A stretch of 64,000 nt of DNA from Pomphorhynchus laevis (GCA_012934845.2 WNNJ02001248.1:372001-436000); one strand, 5' to 3'. Positions 32,155-43,400 are shown, counted from the stretch's first letter. Numbers and translations are program-made. Notes: generated by a model from the sequence alone, not told the origin.

Positions 32155-32880
32155 AATAATTAGAAATAATTAAAAATAATAATTTCAATAATAATTAAGA
32201 GAAAATTTATTGCCATCGCGCCTCTCGGCTTCGACAAAATATAAAATAAAGGAAAAATATAGTTACAATAAATCAAATATATTCAATTTAAACGGATGAT
32301 GATGTTAGACGTTGCACCAATATATTGCATATTCTCTTCGTCATCGACTATGTCCCTAATGCTTCTGCACTGTTCCTCTTAAAAGGCCTCAGATATATCG
32401 TGCACTTTACTTCATACGATCGATATCTTGCAAACTCAAATGCTGCAAATATGGACATTTGAAATATGATGCAAGGACCAGCAAGCGCACGAACAAAATT
32501 TGCACGAACAACACGACGATCGTGAATGTAAAGGAATGCGTATACGACAAATCTTATCGTGATACCCATGAGTAGAGAAACGCCAAACCAACGGCCGCTT
32601 ACAAATGTGTGAATTTTTTAATGCTGTTGACAGCCAACTGGCCTTAAAAAGTGTTTCGGATCAATCCCCGATACTTTATCGTTAAATATTTCTAGATTTG
32701 CAGTATAATTAACAGTTTCGACCATATTAAGAAGACTGCGCAGATATACGAATAAAGGGGGAACATCTGCCAAGGTTGAAACTAGTGTGGATGATATCTT
32801 TGATGAAACTCCCACTATGCGCTTTAAGAATCTTGCCTGACACCTGTCGAGATGCATGAAATTACCGGAAGTCAAATCAG
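32155..32880 (-). pseudogene. LINE-G copy 2, 3' end
   Basis: Frame 32875-32618 (DRCQARFLKRIVGVSSK, VSGIDPKHFLRPV) matches the post-RT end of LINE-G1 (IDKCKGRFIKRVVGVSSK near 12490). A second frame continues to about 32350 with VSGRWFGVSLLMG. The 3' tail holds GCC-GAGA-GGC (32220-32229) and AATAAATTTTCTCT, close to the LINE-G1 tail at 11885-11925. The RT is missing. Confidence 0.72.
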
Positions 32881-32889
32881 TTCAATCAT

Positions 32890-34460
32890 TCGGTGTCTCC
32901 TAAATGCATGGTAGGTGGAAGATGGTTTGATTGGGGAAAATCTGGAGGACTTGATGCACGACTTGGAAACAATAAAGAGTATGGGTTCTGATATAGGTCT
33001 ATCATTGAATGGACTGAAGTTCGAGGTCATCTCTTACGACACAGCTTTAATGGAGAGATTATCTAGAGGTCTCTTCTGTGTCACCTGGGTTGAACCCCGC
33101 CGATGCCATGCTACTTGGATCTAGCATCATCAATCAAGAGGCGATTGAGGATGTCCTCTCATCAAAAGTGTCTGACCTTGAGCGAATGAAAGAGCACTTT
33201 AGTTCAGTCTGCTCACATGCAGCATGTTTTCTGCTCCGAAATTGACTTTCTGCCCCAAAGCTCTCATATGTTCTACGCACCTCTCCATGTAGATTCTGCA
33301 AACAACTCCATCGTTACGACTTAACCATCCGAATCACTTTAGAAAAATTGTTGAACGTGGCACTAAACGACACCATTTAGAAACAAGCCACGCTCCCAGT
33401 TAATCTTGATGCCTGGAAATTCCTTCGACGACTAATTTCTCGGTGGCGGCGTTTATTTCTCACTATAATGAGTCTATCAGAGTGGTTGCTGACCTGATCC
33501 CATGTGAACTACATTCCAACCTCTTCGATGGTTCAACTGATTTGCGTCGATACCTGGATCGCTGGAGCTCATTCACCCTCAGTAGTCGAGATCCACTATC
33601 CTTTAAAACTCAACGGGAATAGAGTGTTCCTATAGACGAAACAAGATATGCCAACCTGCTTTCAAACGCGACCGACACTACAACAAAGTCCTGACTGATA
33701 AGTGTGGCGGCACGTAGTGCTGGTGCATTTCTCCAGTCAGTCACTGCTCTATCGGTCGGTTCAAGGATGAGTGATGATACATTCCGTATTGCATGCGCTT
33801 TACGTCTCGGAGCCCCGCTTTGCCAACCTCACACATGTCGATGTGGAATCCAAATAAACTCACTATGCACTCATGGCCTCAGTTGTTCACGTTCCGCAGG
33901 TCTGTTTGCCAGGCACTCTTTGGTTAATTCAATTATTCTGGACGCACTTAAAAGGGCCTAAATCTCAAGCCGTATAGAACCTCCAGGGTTGTTCCGATCT
34001 GATGGCAAACGCCTAGACGGCGTTACAATGGTTCCGTTTGACTGCGGCAAATTCGCATGTTGGGACTTGACATGCGTGGACCCGCTAGCTTCCAGTCACC
34101 ACCCGACAGCTCTAGCAAGAGCTGGATCAGTAGCTACGAAAGCTGAAGGCAGCAAGAGAATAAAGTACGAGGGAATTTCAGCACTAGTGATAGATTTCAC
34201 TTCCATAGACATCGAAACCACTGGTGGGATGGACAAGAAAGCATAGAACTTCTTCCGATTGCTCAACAAAAAGCTTCGCCGATTTGTAGATGACCGCGGT
34301 CTGGCTCCTTCCTAATGCAACGCATAAATATTGTCATACAAATTAACAATGGTGCATCAGTCCTGGCCTCGCTTACAGAACACTGAATGCAATTGAACGC
34401 CTACACCACAAAGACATAAAGTTATTCATTTTGCTTGCACATTATTGTAATTGTATGTAT
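32890..34460 (+). pseudogene. LINE-P: second lineage of RLE-type LINE, C-terminal half
   Basis: Plus-strand broken frames. The RT end is at 32915-33124 (NLEDLMHDLETIKSMGSDIG). A degraded middle follows (KLLNVALNDT near 33340). Frame 33704-33961 has RIACALRLGAPLCQPHTCRC and HGLSCSRSAGLFARH, a CxC..HxxxxC-type finger. Frame 33989-34246 begins FRSDGKRLDGVTMVPFDC, then ACWDLTCVDPLASSH. The finger plus D..WD arrangement resembles the RLE nuclease of a metazoan RT family; here the PD of the motif reads LD. It differs from RLE-1/2/3. The 3' UTR probably reaches about 34460. Confidence 0.65.
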
Positions 34461-34954
34461 TAATCACTTATTAAATTTTTATGAATTGACTAATAAATAA
34501 CAGACGATATATCATAATAATGATTATAGTTCATTTGGAGGAACTGCAATGCTATCACGTTTCGGCCCCTATTCCTTTACCCATCATAGCAGTGGGACCA
34601 AATACGTGTTAAGGACGTATTTCCTCTGAAGAAATTTGATTACATAGTATCTAATTCTAATACAAAGTATATTATTTATTATCCATCCATAAAAAAATTT
34701 CGCTTAGCAGTTTAAATATTAGTTTAAATATATATTTTTAATAATTTTATTTTGTTTGGTATATTGTAAAATTATAAGAAAAAATCCATTACACTTCCTT
34801 AAAAACTAGAAGAAAAAAGTGTCGTATCAAGAATATATAGTTTCTGTATTTCTGACACGTCATATTACCGGGAAAACAAAGTTCACAGGTCAATAATAAC
34901 TTCTCAGTAGAACAAATCAGACCAGATAAGTGACTATACCTAATTTATACTGAA

Positions 34955-35031
34955 TGCCGTTTCGTCATGACAATGACTCATCATTGCCAGATCCCTCCCA
35001 ATACTGGATGCAGAGGTACTAGCAGACGGCA
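34955..35031 (-). ncRNA. Hammerhead ribozyme fold, copy 1 (type III, one core change)
   Basis: Read on the minus strand. Stem III is TGCCGT (35031-35026) with ACGGCA (34960-34955), six perfect pairs. Predicted cleavage follows GTC at 35025. Stem I is TGCTAG with CTGGCA (one G-U pair), extended by CCTC/GAGG. The core reads ATGATGA (34984-34978) instead of CTGATGA. Stem II is GTCAT-TGTC-ATGAC, then GAA. All paired parts are intact, but the change at the essential C3 position suggests weak or no activity. Confidence 0.75.
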
Positions 35032-35115
35032 ATCAACGAATGAATTATGTGAATGATGTACTAGAAAATCTCTAGTAACATCATCGTAGAGTGCTCACGT
35101 GATTCATTCGTTGAT

Positions 35116-35194
35116 TGCGGTCTGCTAGTCCTCCTCTGCATCCAGTAGTGGGAGGGATCTGGCACTGATGAGTCATTGTGATGACAAAACGGCA
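35116..35194 (+). ncRNA. Hammerhead ribozyme fold, copy 2 (type III, inverted partner)
   Basis: Plus-strand counterpart. CTGATGA is intact at 35165-35171; stem II is GTCAT-TGTG-ATGAC (35172-35185). The next core triplet is AAA where GAA is expected. Stem III TGCGGT (35116-35121) with ACGGCA (35189-35194) has one G-G mismatch. Predicted cleavage follows GTC (35120-35122). Stem I TGCTAG/CTGGCA is kept. Its core defect differs from that of copy 1. Confidence 0.75.
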
Positions 35195-35386
35195 TTCGTC
35201 ATTCTTTCGCGTCGGGCTTATATGTGATTACAAAAATTTACGCGGAACGGTATCATTTGAGATAAATAATAAATAATTATATAATATTTTATACAATTAA
35301 TATTTATTTATACCAAGTCAAGATTTAAAATTTAAAATAAAAATCAAATGTTATGAATTAACTAATAAATAACAGACGATGTATCA

Positions 35387-36140
35387 AAAAATAAAAGTGA
35401 AAACATACGATGTAAATAAAAGTGAAAATAAGACTGATTTCTGTGAAAATCGAGAGTAATGTCGATTTGTGGTGAATATCCAAGTTCATTGTTATTAAGT
35501 CATAATTGATTTTTATTAAAAAATAATTAAAAATAGTGTATTCTTCATGTCTGTATAACGAAGTCAAAAAGAAGATTTGGCAAGTAATGAAAATATTAGT
35601 TCTTGTAAAAGAACTGCAAATTCTTAGTTTCTGAACTATTATAATTTTGAAATTAATGTATAAGTTAAATCAAGTTATTATACTAAAAAATATTGCTAAG
35701 ATACGCTTATTCAGCATACATGAAAAGAAATAATCGTTGTAAAACTTTTATTTTAATTGTTTAAGTTAAGCTTATTGTTGTACAGGTATTTAAGGCATTG
35801 ATAAACTTGAACAGATTAATTTGTAGAATGAAAGCGATTGAATCACAAATTGTCAATATAAATGTATGAATAACTTGAACCAATTAGTTAAGTGAAGCAT
35901 TAACACAAGTTAAATGGTTTCATATATGCTAAAGTTTAGTTAATAGAAATATTAATTGATTCCTTCAAAATTGTAACAAACACATACTATGACTTTTTTA
36001 TATTTTACATTCTAGATTTTATAACGATGGTAAAATGGATCTTCTCAATCAATTATATTAAAGCATAAGTTATATTTTTCTTTAACTTTGGTTTATATTT
36101 TCCAAATCTACCGTTTTATCAATAAGCAGCATACTGTTCA
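35387..36140. other. AT-rich interval without recognisable genes
   Basis: No protein motif or repeat was recognised; only short random frames are present. Confidence 0.6.
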
Positions 36141-36145
36141 ACGGC

Positions 36146-36215
36146 GCGAATTAATAGAACCAAAGGCGATTAAATAGTGTGCGAATTAATAGAACCAAAG
36201 GCGATTAAATAGTGT
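36146..36215. repeat. 35-bp tandem duplication at the 3' end of the receptor pseudogene
   Basis: The unit from GCGAATTAATAG to AATAGTGT occurs at 36146-36180 and 36181-36215 without visible differences. It sits at the position of transmembrane helix 7 and supplies the stop. Confidence 0.9.
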
Positions 36216-36958
36216 CCACAAGTGAGGACCAGAAATATCCACTTGGAATTTATATACAAAATAATGTTTGCAACTATTCCAGTGACCACATGAATGAGAG
36301 TGTATAAAAAAGTAGTTTTTGTTAACATTAAAGCTGCCTTGTTTAATCGCTGTCGTCGAATATCAAAAGTGTTAGTTGGACTATCTAAACAGGGAGTATA
36401 ATCACGAAACATTATAGCTAAATAGAATATTGACATAAATAATGTTGTTATTGGAACAAAAATGTGCCATATTGTCATTATGGTGTGATACCAAACCTTG
36501 TTTATTGAACAAGTACAGTTTTCGGAATTCACATACCATACTGGACAGATACTTGTAACAACTGAGAAGCTGATTGAAAACAGAATTGCGTAGAACACTG
36601 CCTTTTGCTTAGATCTTAAAGTTATTATCTGTGGAAGCTTTCTATAAATATATAATCGAAAAATTGATATATTAAATTCTATTAGTGTGCATAATCCAGT
36701 TAAGACAAAAATAGGGAATAAATGTAATTTACATAAAAAAGGCGAAGTAATCAAATTATTTATTGTAGTTTAAAATGTATTGTAGACATACATCAGGAAT
36801 CCAAATACTAGATTACAGATTAAATGTATTCTGAAAAGAAATTTTACCGGTTCTTGCTCTAAAAATAGTATGAATGAATACACGATGTTTCCTGAAATTG
36901 CTATAGTTATTGTTAATAAGCTGAACGTAGTAATCAAGGTAGTTGCGAGTCTAATCAT
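36170..36958 (-). pseudogene. Seven-transmembrane (rhodopsin-like) receptor, one in-frame stop
   Basis: One frame of 263 codon positions containing a single TAA at 36772-36770, five codons before translation can resume (TTG at 36754). Helices in order: TM1 with ISGNIVY (Gly-Asn of class A), TM2 with NLVFGFLMYV, TM3 after LCKLHLF (Cys of the ECL1 disulfide) ending in FRLYIYRK (DRY-like), TM4 (AILFSISFSVVTSICPVWYV), ECL2 with CTC, TM5 (FVPITTLFMSIFYLAIMF), TM6 (TTFLYTLIHVVTGIVANII) and TM7 (LTCGHYLIAFGSIN). The NPxxY end is replaced because of the 35-bp duplication. The ligand is unknown. It is a decayed receptor copy or, less likely, a polymorphic null allele. Confidence 0.75.
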
Positions 36959-36959
36959 T

Positions 36960-38009
36960 TCTTCTTGAACAACACCACGAAGACTAAACTAATTACTGCC
37001 CTGTTCTTAGAAATATTTCGTCGTAGCTGTGCTGAACTTAGAAAATTTAAAGGTACTGATATTAAATCTACTTTCTCAACAACCAGGTAATTAAAGTAAA
37101 TGGATTTTACTTTAGATAAAAAATCATTGGAGTTCTGCTATTTCATGAAAATAAAACATTATTTTCCTTATCCTTCAAATTTTTGTGATATTCTACATAT
37201 TAAGATTAGCGTGCTGTTCACATTAACTACTCTGCAAAAAACTGGTTAATAGGTGTTCCGCCAAATCAATAATCATATCTATGTAATTTTGTACACTCAA
37301 AGTTAAAAACAAGATAATAAAACAAATATTATTTCTCAATGACAAGAATTACTGGATCCGTCGTGATTTAAATCGATGAAATATTTAAATTCAGGTTAAT
37401 ATTAATAGAAACATATTAAAAAACAGTAAGAAGTTGTTCTATTCGATTGAAACTAAAATGGTAATTGTAACTAAAATTAAAAGGTAATAACTAGAAATAT
37501 GTCAAATAATATACCTAAGCTAGCAAACTATTTATTTGAAGACTGGCTTTATGGTGATCTAAAGGATAAAAACGGTAATGCTAAATGCTTGTATAGCAGT
37601 TCTTATCCAAAATTATGATTCTCGTAAGTACTCTTGGTCTTTGTATGTACTTTGCGAGTACTAACGCTCGTAAGTACTCGTAGTTTTTATGCAAAATAAT
37701 GTGTTTAATATTTAATATAATCTGTTCTATATGTAATGTATAAATATTTTAAATATATACGGACATTAAGTAATTCTAGTATGCGATTTCAGATGCATGT
37801 ATAAGTAAACTCTAAGCAGAAAAGTAACATTAAGTTATTTGCTAATTAACAAAGGCAAAATAATTCAAGCAAACAGTGAGCTTCCCTGTATCTTTTAAGC
37901 ATTAGGAAATAATAAAATTTAGCAAAATTATTTTGTGTTTTGTGCTATCTACGACTATAAAAATGATTTTAAACACCCTCGCCATTTTCTTTTCCATACC
38001 TTTCGTTCT
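36960..38009. other. AT-rich interval without recognisable genes
   Basis: No coding signal. CTCGTAAGTACTC recurs in slightly different forms at 37620-37685. Nothing else was recognised. Confidence 0.6.
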
Positions 38010-38690
38010 AGTAGAACAGGGCTTCCCGAACTAGGGGCTGCGATCCCAATTGGGGTCGCGAGATTTCAAAGTGGGCTCGCGAGATATTTAAAAAATAATA
38101 ATACAAAGTATATAGCAATTATTTATTTTATTATTTAATCATTAAATTTTGATTTAGCATTATTATTATGTTTTGTTTATTTTATAATTATGTCAAATAC
38201 GTAGACTCAATTAGCTAATTTGATTAATAAGGCCATGACATCAATTCAGTAGGTTTTATTACTATTGTCTTTTTTAATTGCTCTTTTTTCTTGTAGAAGT
38301 TACTTTTTATATTATTGGAATGTATTTATCAATAGTAACTGTTTAAAAGGCATTTATTTAAAATACAAAATCATCTCATCTTTATCATTTTTTAAATAGC
38401 ACTTCTAAATATGGCATTTATAGAAGGTTTTATCATCATCACTCACTTTATTTTTTCCTAAATTATTTTGTATTTTTAAAAATAAACTACCCAAGAAATG
38501 GATAAACGGATAATAAAAATAAATTCTAAAAAAGTATGAAGAGAATACAGAGAATTTAGAAGATTCGATCATGAGTGTGGGGAATAAATTGGCTAAGAAT
38601 GGAACTACAAAAGGAAGAAGAAAGTATTTGAAATATGGCTTTATTTGTTAGATTGTGTGTACCGAAGTAAAACCATTGAGTTATATTATG

Positions 38691-39012
38691 TTTCAAATAT
38701 ATGCCAAAGCTAAAAGGCTATTCAGGCAGAGTCCAAAAAATTAAGCAAAAAGCAAATAGTCAATCAACAAAGCGGTGAATATCGTAGCTAAATTTTATTG
38801 TTTAGCAGATGTGCTAAATGACGGCATTGTTCACGTATCCATTTGCAGAATCGTGATTTAAACGTGCTCAAGCTGGGGCAGCAACAACTTCCTTGGGCAG
38901 CGAATACCACATGCTAATTCGCCTCCTCGACAATCTAAATATTTTCGGTAATCCACCAAATCGAGATTTAAAAAAGACTCAACTATGTCCACGCAACCTA
39001 CCTACCCGACTA
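38691..39012 (-). mobile_element. LINE-F copy 2, inserted in the hAT BED finger
   Basis: 5'-truncated 3' end of LINE-F; the tail block around 38700-38760 is nearly the same as 11210-11260. It splits the hAT BED finger between PLSYIMFQI and ISNESMQPTK. Only a short part of the post-RT coding region remains. Confidence 0.75.
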
Positions 39013-39990
39013 TATATTTGAATAAAATATCAAATGAAAGCATGCAGCCTACTAAGTTATTTAGACATTTATGTACACTCAATCCAGAAGTTAAAGAAAC
39101 CAACTGAGTTTTCCAAAGAAAATCTGACAAAATAAGACTGTAAGGAGAAAAATTTACTGAATTTTTTGGATAATACTCGTTTGTTAAAAGCTTCTTTTAA
39201 AATTGCTCTGTTAATCGCAAAAACTAAATAGCCTCATAAAAATGGATAAAAATTAATACTGCTGGTTGCAATCAAAATGTGTAAAATCATTCAAGGGGAC
39301 AAAATAACAAAATCCTTGAATCGATTCATTGTTCTAATAATACCATAAAGAGAAGAATTTAAAATATGAGGAGTAGTGTTAAGGATAAATTGAGATAAAT
39401 AATCAAGCAAAGTAGCACCTTTACGATCAAGTTAAATGATACTACTGACAACACAAATTCTGCTTTGTTGATAGGTTTTGATAGAAATCAACATGCATTT
39501 CAGCTCTTGGATGATTTGTTTCTTTGCCGTGATCTTTTATCCACAACTAAAGGTGTTGATATATTTAACAAATAGATGATTTTTTGTAGAAAATGATCTT
39601 GACTGGTCCAAATGTGTTGGATTATGTGTGGATGGAGCGGCTGAGATGACTGGAAAGATATCAGTTTTACAAGCAGAGTTAAAATAGGTATGTCCAGACA
39701 CAATACATATACATTACATAATGCACAGATAACAGCTCGTAGTTAAACAAATGTGTCCTAAATGGCATGAGGTTTTAAAATTAATTCCTTTAATTGTTAA
39801 TTATGTAAAGAGTCACGCTTTAAATACGAAACTTTCGAATATTGTGCAGTGAAATGGCATCTGCACATAAGGTATTATTATATCATCGAGATGTCCGATA
39901 GCTATCTTGGAGAATAGTTTTAAACAGAGTTATAGAGCTATATTCTCCATAATGAACAGTAGATGTGTTTTGAATTACATTTAGTTAATT
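39013..39990 (+). pseudogene. hAT transposase, degraded
   Basis: Frames with many stops: FTIKLNDTTDNTNSALLIGF corresponds to the FTIQLDESTD-type start of the RNase-H-like catalytic domain of FAM200/ZBED5-like transposases; CRDLLSTTKGVDIFNK, a VCVDGA-like block in shifted frame near 39610-39650, and SRFKYETFEYCAVKWHLH follow. Catalytic residues cannot be confirmed through the shifts. Confidence 0.6.
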
Positions 39991-40082
39991 TTTTGAAAAG
40001 ATAAATGAACTAAATTTAGTCCTGCAAGTAACAGAAAATACTATACTAGTAAAGAACATCAAACTCCAATCATTTGAACAAA

Positions 40083-40312
40083 ATATTATATATATATTAT
40101 TATTGAACGAAGAAGAAAATATTCTTCATTTGATTTAAATTCTATATTTTGATAGCTCCTGCTATCATCATCAGGATTACAAAAAAAATGTTGCACAGAC
40201 AAAAAATGTGAAACATTTTTTTGTAATCCTGATGATAGCAGGAGCTATCGAAATATAGAATTTTAATCAAATAAAGGATATTTTCTTCCTCGTTCCTATA
40301 ATAATATATATT
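40083..40312. repeat. Long inverted repeat with CCTGATGATAGC/CGAAAT hairpin
   Basis: Imperfect arms of about 100 bp (40083-40187 and 40215-40312) surround a 27-bp centre. Each arm contains GATAGC-AGGA-GCTATC next to GAAAT, similar in layout to the hairpin at 20577-20668. These look like fold-back ends of a non-autonomous PLE-type element. No coding capacity. Confidence 0.75.
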
Positions 40313-40449
40313 TGAAATGGAATAAGATTGTGGATTTAGTATTTATAATTAAAATATTTTATTATGGTCAAAACATATTTTTCAGGGAAAAATTAAAATA
40401 TTCCCATGTTTGAATGAATATCTTACAAACAAGGCATTATCTCTGTCAC

Positions 40450-43400
40450 ATATTTATATATTTTTAGTGTCAAATGCTCGTTTATCCGCACTTACAAGCC
40501 CATGTAAAAATAAAAGCCAAAGAAATATTAAAACAAAATACAATGTAAAAAATAATTTGTTGAAGAAATTGAAGGAAGTATATGAGTGAAATGTGGCAAG
40601 ACTTCGGAGGGGTTTTGATAAGTTCGTTGAAGATGTATGACAGAATTGTGAGTTGAATAAGATGTTGAGGGAATGGATTTCTTGATTTATTGTGGATGGG
40701 GAGCCATAGTGAAGGAACGTAGACGTTGTTTGAAGAGTGGAAGCGAAGAGGAAAAACAGACGTAAGTTGACAAAGAAATCCAGGCAAGTAGTGCAGCGAC
40801 GATAAAAGAGCGGAAGCCATAGTTGGCTGAGTGAAGAGGGGAGTGAGGAAGTAGAGAATTATTTGATCGCGGAGCGAAAAAGGCAAAGCGCGAATCATCA
40901 AGAAAAGCAAAATGTAAGTAGGATGGTGAGTGACAAAATAGAAGACGAAAGGTAATGAAAGTTAGAGTCATGAGTTATAACAGACAAGTCGCCGATAATA
41001 AGAGAGAAAATGAGGGGACCTAAAACAGAGCCTTGTGGAACACTGTACGAGATGGAATAAACAAGATAAAGAGGAGCTTGAATGAACACAAAAAGCTCGT
41101 TTTGAGCGATATGATGTGAGACAGTCTACAATACGATTTGAGAAACCATAGTCATGACGAAGCCGAGAGAGTAGGATAGAATGATTGACATTATCAAAAG
41201 CAGAAGACATGCCAAGAGATATTACGACACTGTTTCATATCGCGTGCTTGAAGTAGATCACTGAAAACTTTTTATTAAACGAGTTCAATAGAGTGATTAG
41301 AACGGAAGGTAGATTGAAAAGGAAGGCATAAATTTGAGAAAACAAGGTTTAGATTAACTTAATATAACACAAGACGCTCAAGGAGTCTAGGTAAGGTCAG
41401 AAGAGAAATCAGGCGGTATGAAGATGGAAGCAAAGGATCGAGAAACGGTTTGTTTAGAAAAAGAAATACGATGGTTGTTTTCCAGTTATCTGGAAAGTGC
41501 AGCTACGAACGAAACAGTTAAAAAAGGTGATAAGTTATTGTAATCTAATGTAATGAATAGATTTAAGTACATACATATGGATCATGTCGATAGACGAAAA
41601 TGTGTTGGGCATAGAGAGAGGAGAACACTAGATACTGTTAGAAGAGACAGGAAGATGGAATAGCTTAGGGAAAATTTTTCATTGTGAGGAAGACGAAGAT
41701 TGATGATTTACTCGGATATAAGATATGATCGTAGTGATTTTTGGCTGAAAATAAGAGAACTCATGAGGACTGATGGTTCGAATATTTGGAGAGCGAGCAA
41801 AAAGGTAATTAAAGTCTTTATATAATTATGATTAGACGATAATGCGTTCTTATTTTGTTAGCAAAGTTTACATTTATCACGTAGAAGAGAGCAGTGAGCG
41901 TCGAAAATTTAAGTAATGAGCACGATGACTAGAGATAAAAGTGTGACCACGTTTGAGAAAAAGAAGATAGACTTTAAATAATGACGTATAATGCGGTTAG
42001 AAATTCTACAGTCAGAGTAGAACCAAGATCCACACGAGGAGTGTTTAGGAATTTGGGATTGGCGAGGTAGAATATAATCGACGATGGTAGTGAGCTCATG
42101 GTTGAAAAGTGTGAATACACACTTTATGAATTTCTAAGCGAATTTGTAGATTTTTCGACTGAGAACTTTGTCGATTTAAAAAAGCTAACTGTGTCGACTA
42201 TACTTTATTATATACATATGCTTACCACATTAGAAATATTCATTTACATTAATCAATCATGAGTTTAAATCGTTGGGAGAGGATAGTGGACGCATGAGAA
42301 CGATGTTTGAAAACAATTTTCAGGTGAGGGGCTGAGAAGGATTAGATTAGGAGGATTTATTTAGGCGGATGAATGCTACAGGAGAGATGTCGTTGAAAAA
42401 ATGATGGTTTATCCGCAGGCGCAAGAGACGAGAGGATGAATCTGAAGGCGGAAACATCTTGGTCGAGACGTGCTTGTGAATATAAGGAGGCGGAAGGATT
42501 GATATTGGTGACGATGGCGCAACGATCGCAAGAAGGAAAGCGTTTTCATTCCATTAATGAGGATGAGTGACGTGAGTGGATGGCGTCACGATAGGAGAGC
42601 TGGGAGTTGAAGATATGAAGGGAGTAGGTTCAACAGCGTGAGACAAAGAGTATGGATAATATAGAGGGTGGCAAGCGATGTGAGTAAAGGTTATGTGTGG
42701 AAGGATCGTGGATGTTGGTGGAGATGATTTTTATTAATGAATGTAGGATATTAAGAAACGAGACAAGAGGGACGGGACGGGGTGTCGGTGAGTGAAAATG
42801 ATATGAGATGAAAAATGTATATGATGACAGTAACAGTGGGTGGAGGAATGACATAGGAAACGACGGGTAGTTTAAGTGGACGTGTCGTAGGTTGATATAA
42901 TCTAGAGGAGAGTTTTGGGATTAGTAGTGTTCTGAGGCAGTTTGACTTTGCATCATCGATGCTAGACTCAGTGTTTTCTCTAATTTCATGTATTACATGT
43001 GATTGCTTATACTATCATGACAAGATACAACTTGAATTTGGGTTATCCTCTAAATGTTTCTGTGTTCTTGCCATATTTGGTATGAAAGTAGAAGTATTTG
43101 CCATTGTAGTAGGAATATTTGCCATTATAGGAGTAAAAATTTAGTTATACGTGTGATCTTGGAAGATTTTGTTCACTGCAAACATGAAGACTGATAGAAT
43201 CAAAGTTATTTATAGTTGTAATTTCAGGCGTTGTCAGTTATTTATTAGAACTAATAGACAGCAAAATTCATAGATGAACTTTTTCTCAGTTAGAATATTA
43301 CAATCTAAGTGACAAACAGATAAGCTAGTGTTAACATTACAGCCCTCGATGTCGCATTCGACTTGGCGCGATACAAATTTAAGTTTTTCAGTTCTTTTGC

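Larger units (their letters stand above)
34479..35386. repeat. Unit bounded by 36-bp direct repeats, carrying two inverted hammerhead folds
   Basis: A 36-bp sequence beginning TTATGAATT and ending TATCA occurs at 34479-34514 and 35351-35386 with two mismatches. The roughly 840 bp between them has no protein-coding signal. It contains an inverted repeat (arms about 34952-35049 and 35096-35197) and a CCGAAACGTG motif (minus strand, near 34570). This could be a long target duplication or terminal repeats of a small ribozyme-bearing retroelement. Confidence 0.65.
38010..40080 (+). mobile_element. hAT-type DNA transposon remnant (BED-finger/FAM200-like)
   Basis: The left end starts near 38010 with CAGGGCTTCCCGAACTAGGG and GGGGTCGCGAG, a form typical of hAT terminal repeats. 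A degenerate BED finger follows (RRKYLKYGFIC near 38620), interrupted by LINE-F2, then NESMQPTKLFRHL right after it. The transposase core lies at about 39430-39900 (FTIKLNDTTDNTN, CRDLLSTTKGVDIFN), with later parts in broken frames. There are many stops. The right terminal repeat was not found. Confidence 0.65.

Noticed and set aside
36770-36772. TAA read as a sense codon in the receptor (altered genetic code).
   Set aside because: TAA acts as a normal stop in the open frames of LINE-M, LINE-D and Gypsy-3, and a single stop in one gene is better explained by decay.
38640-38660. A Gypsy-3 LTR fragment, because a 17-base stretch (AAATATGGCTTTATTTG) matches near 61034.
   Set aside because: It falls in the KYGF codons of the hAT BED finger and the similarity does not extend, so it is probably coincidence.
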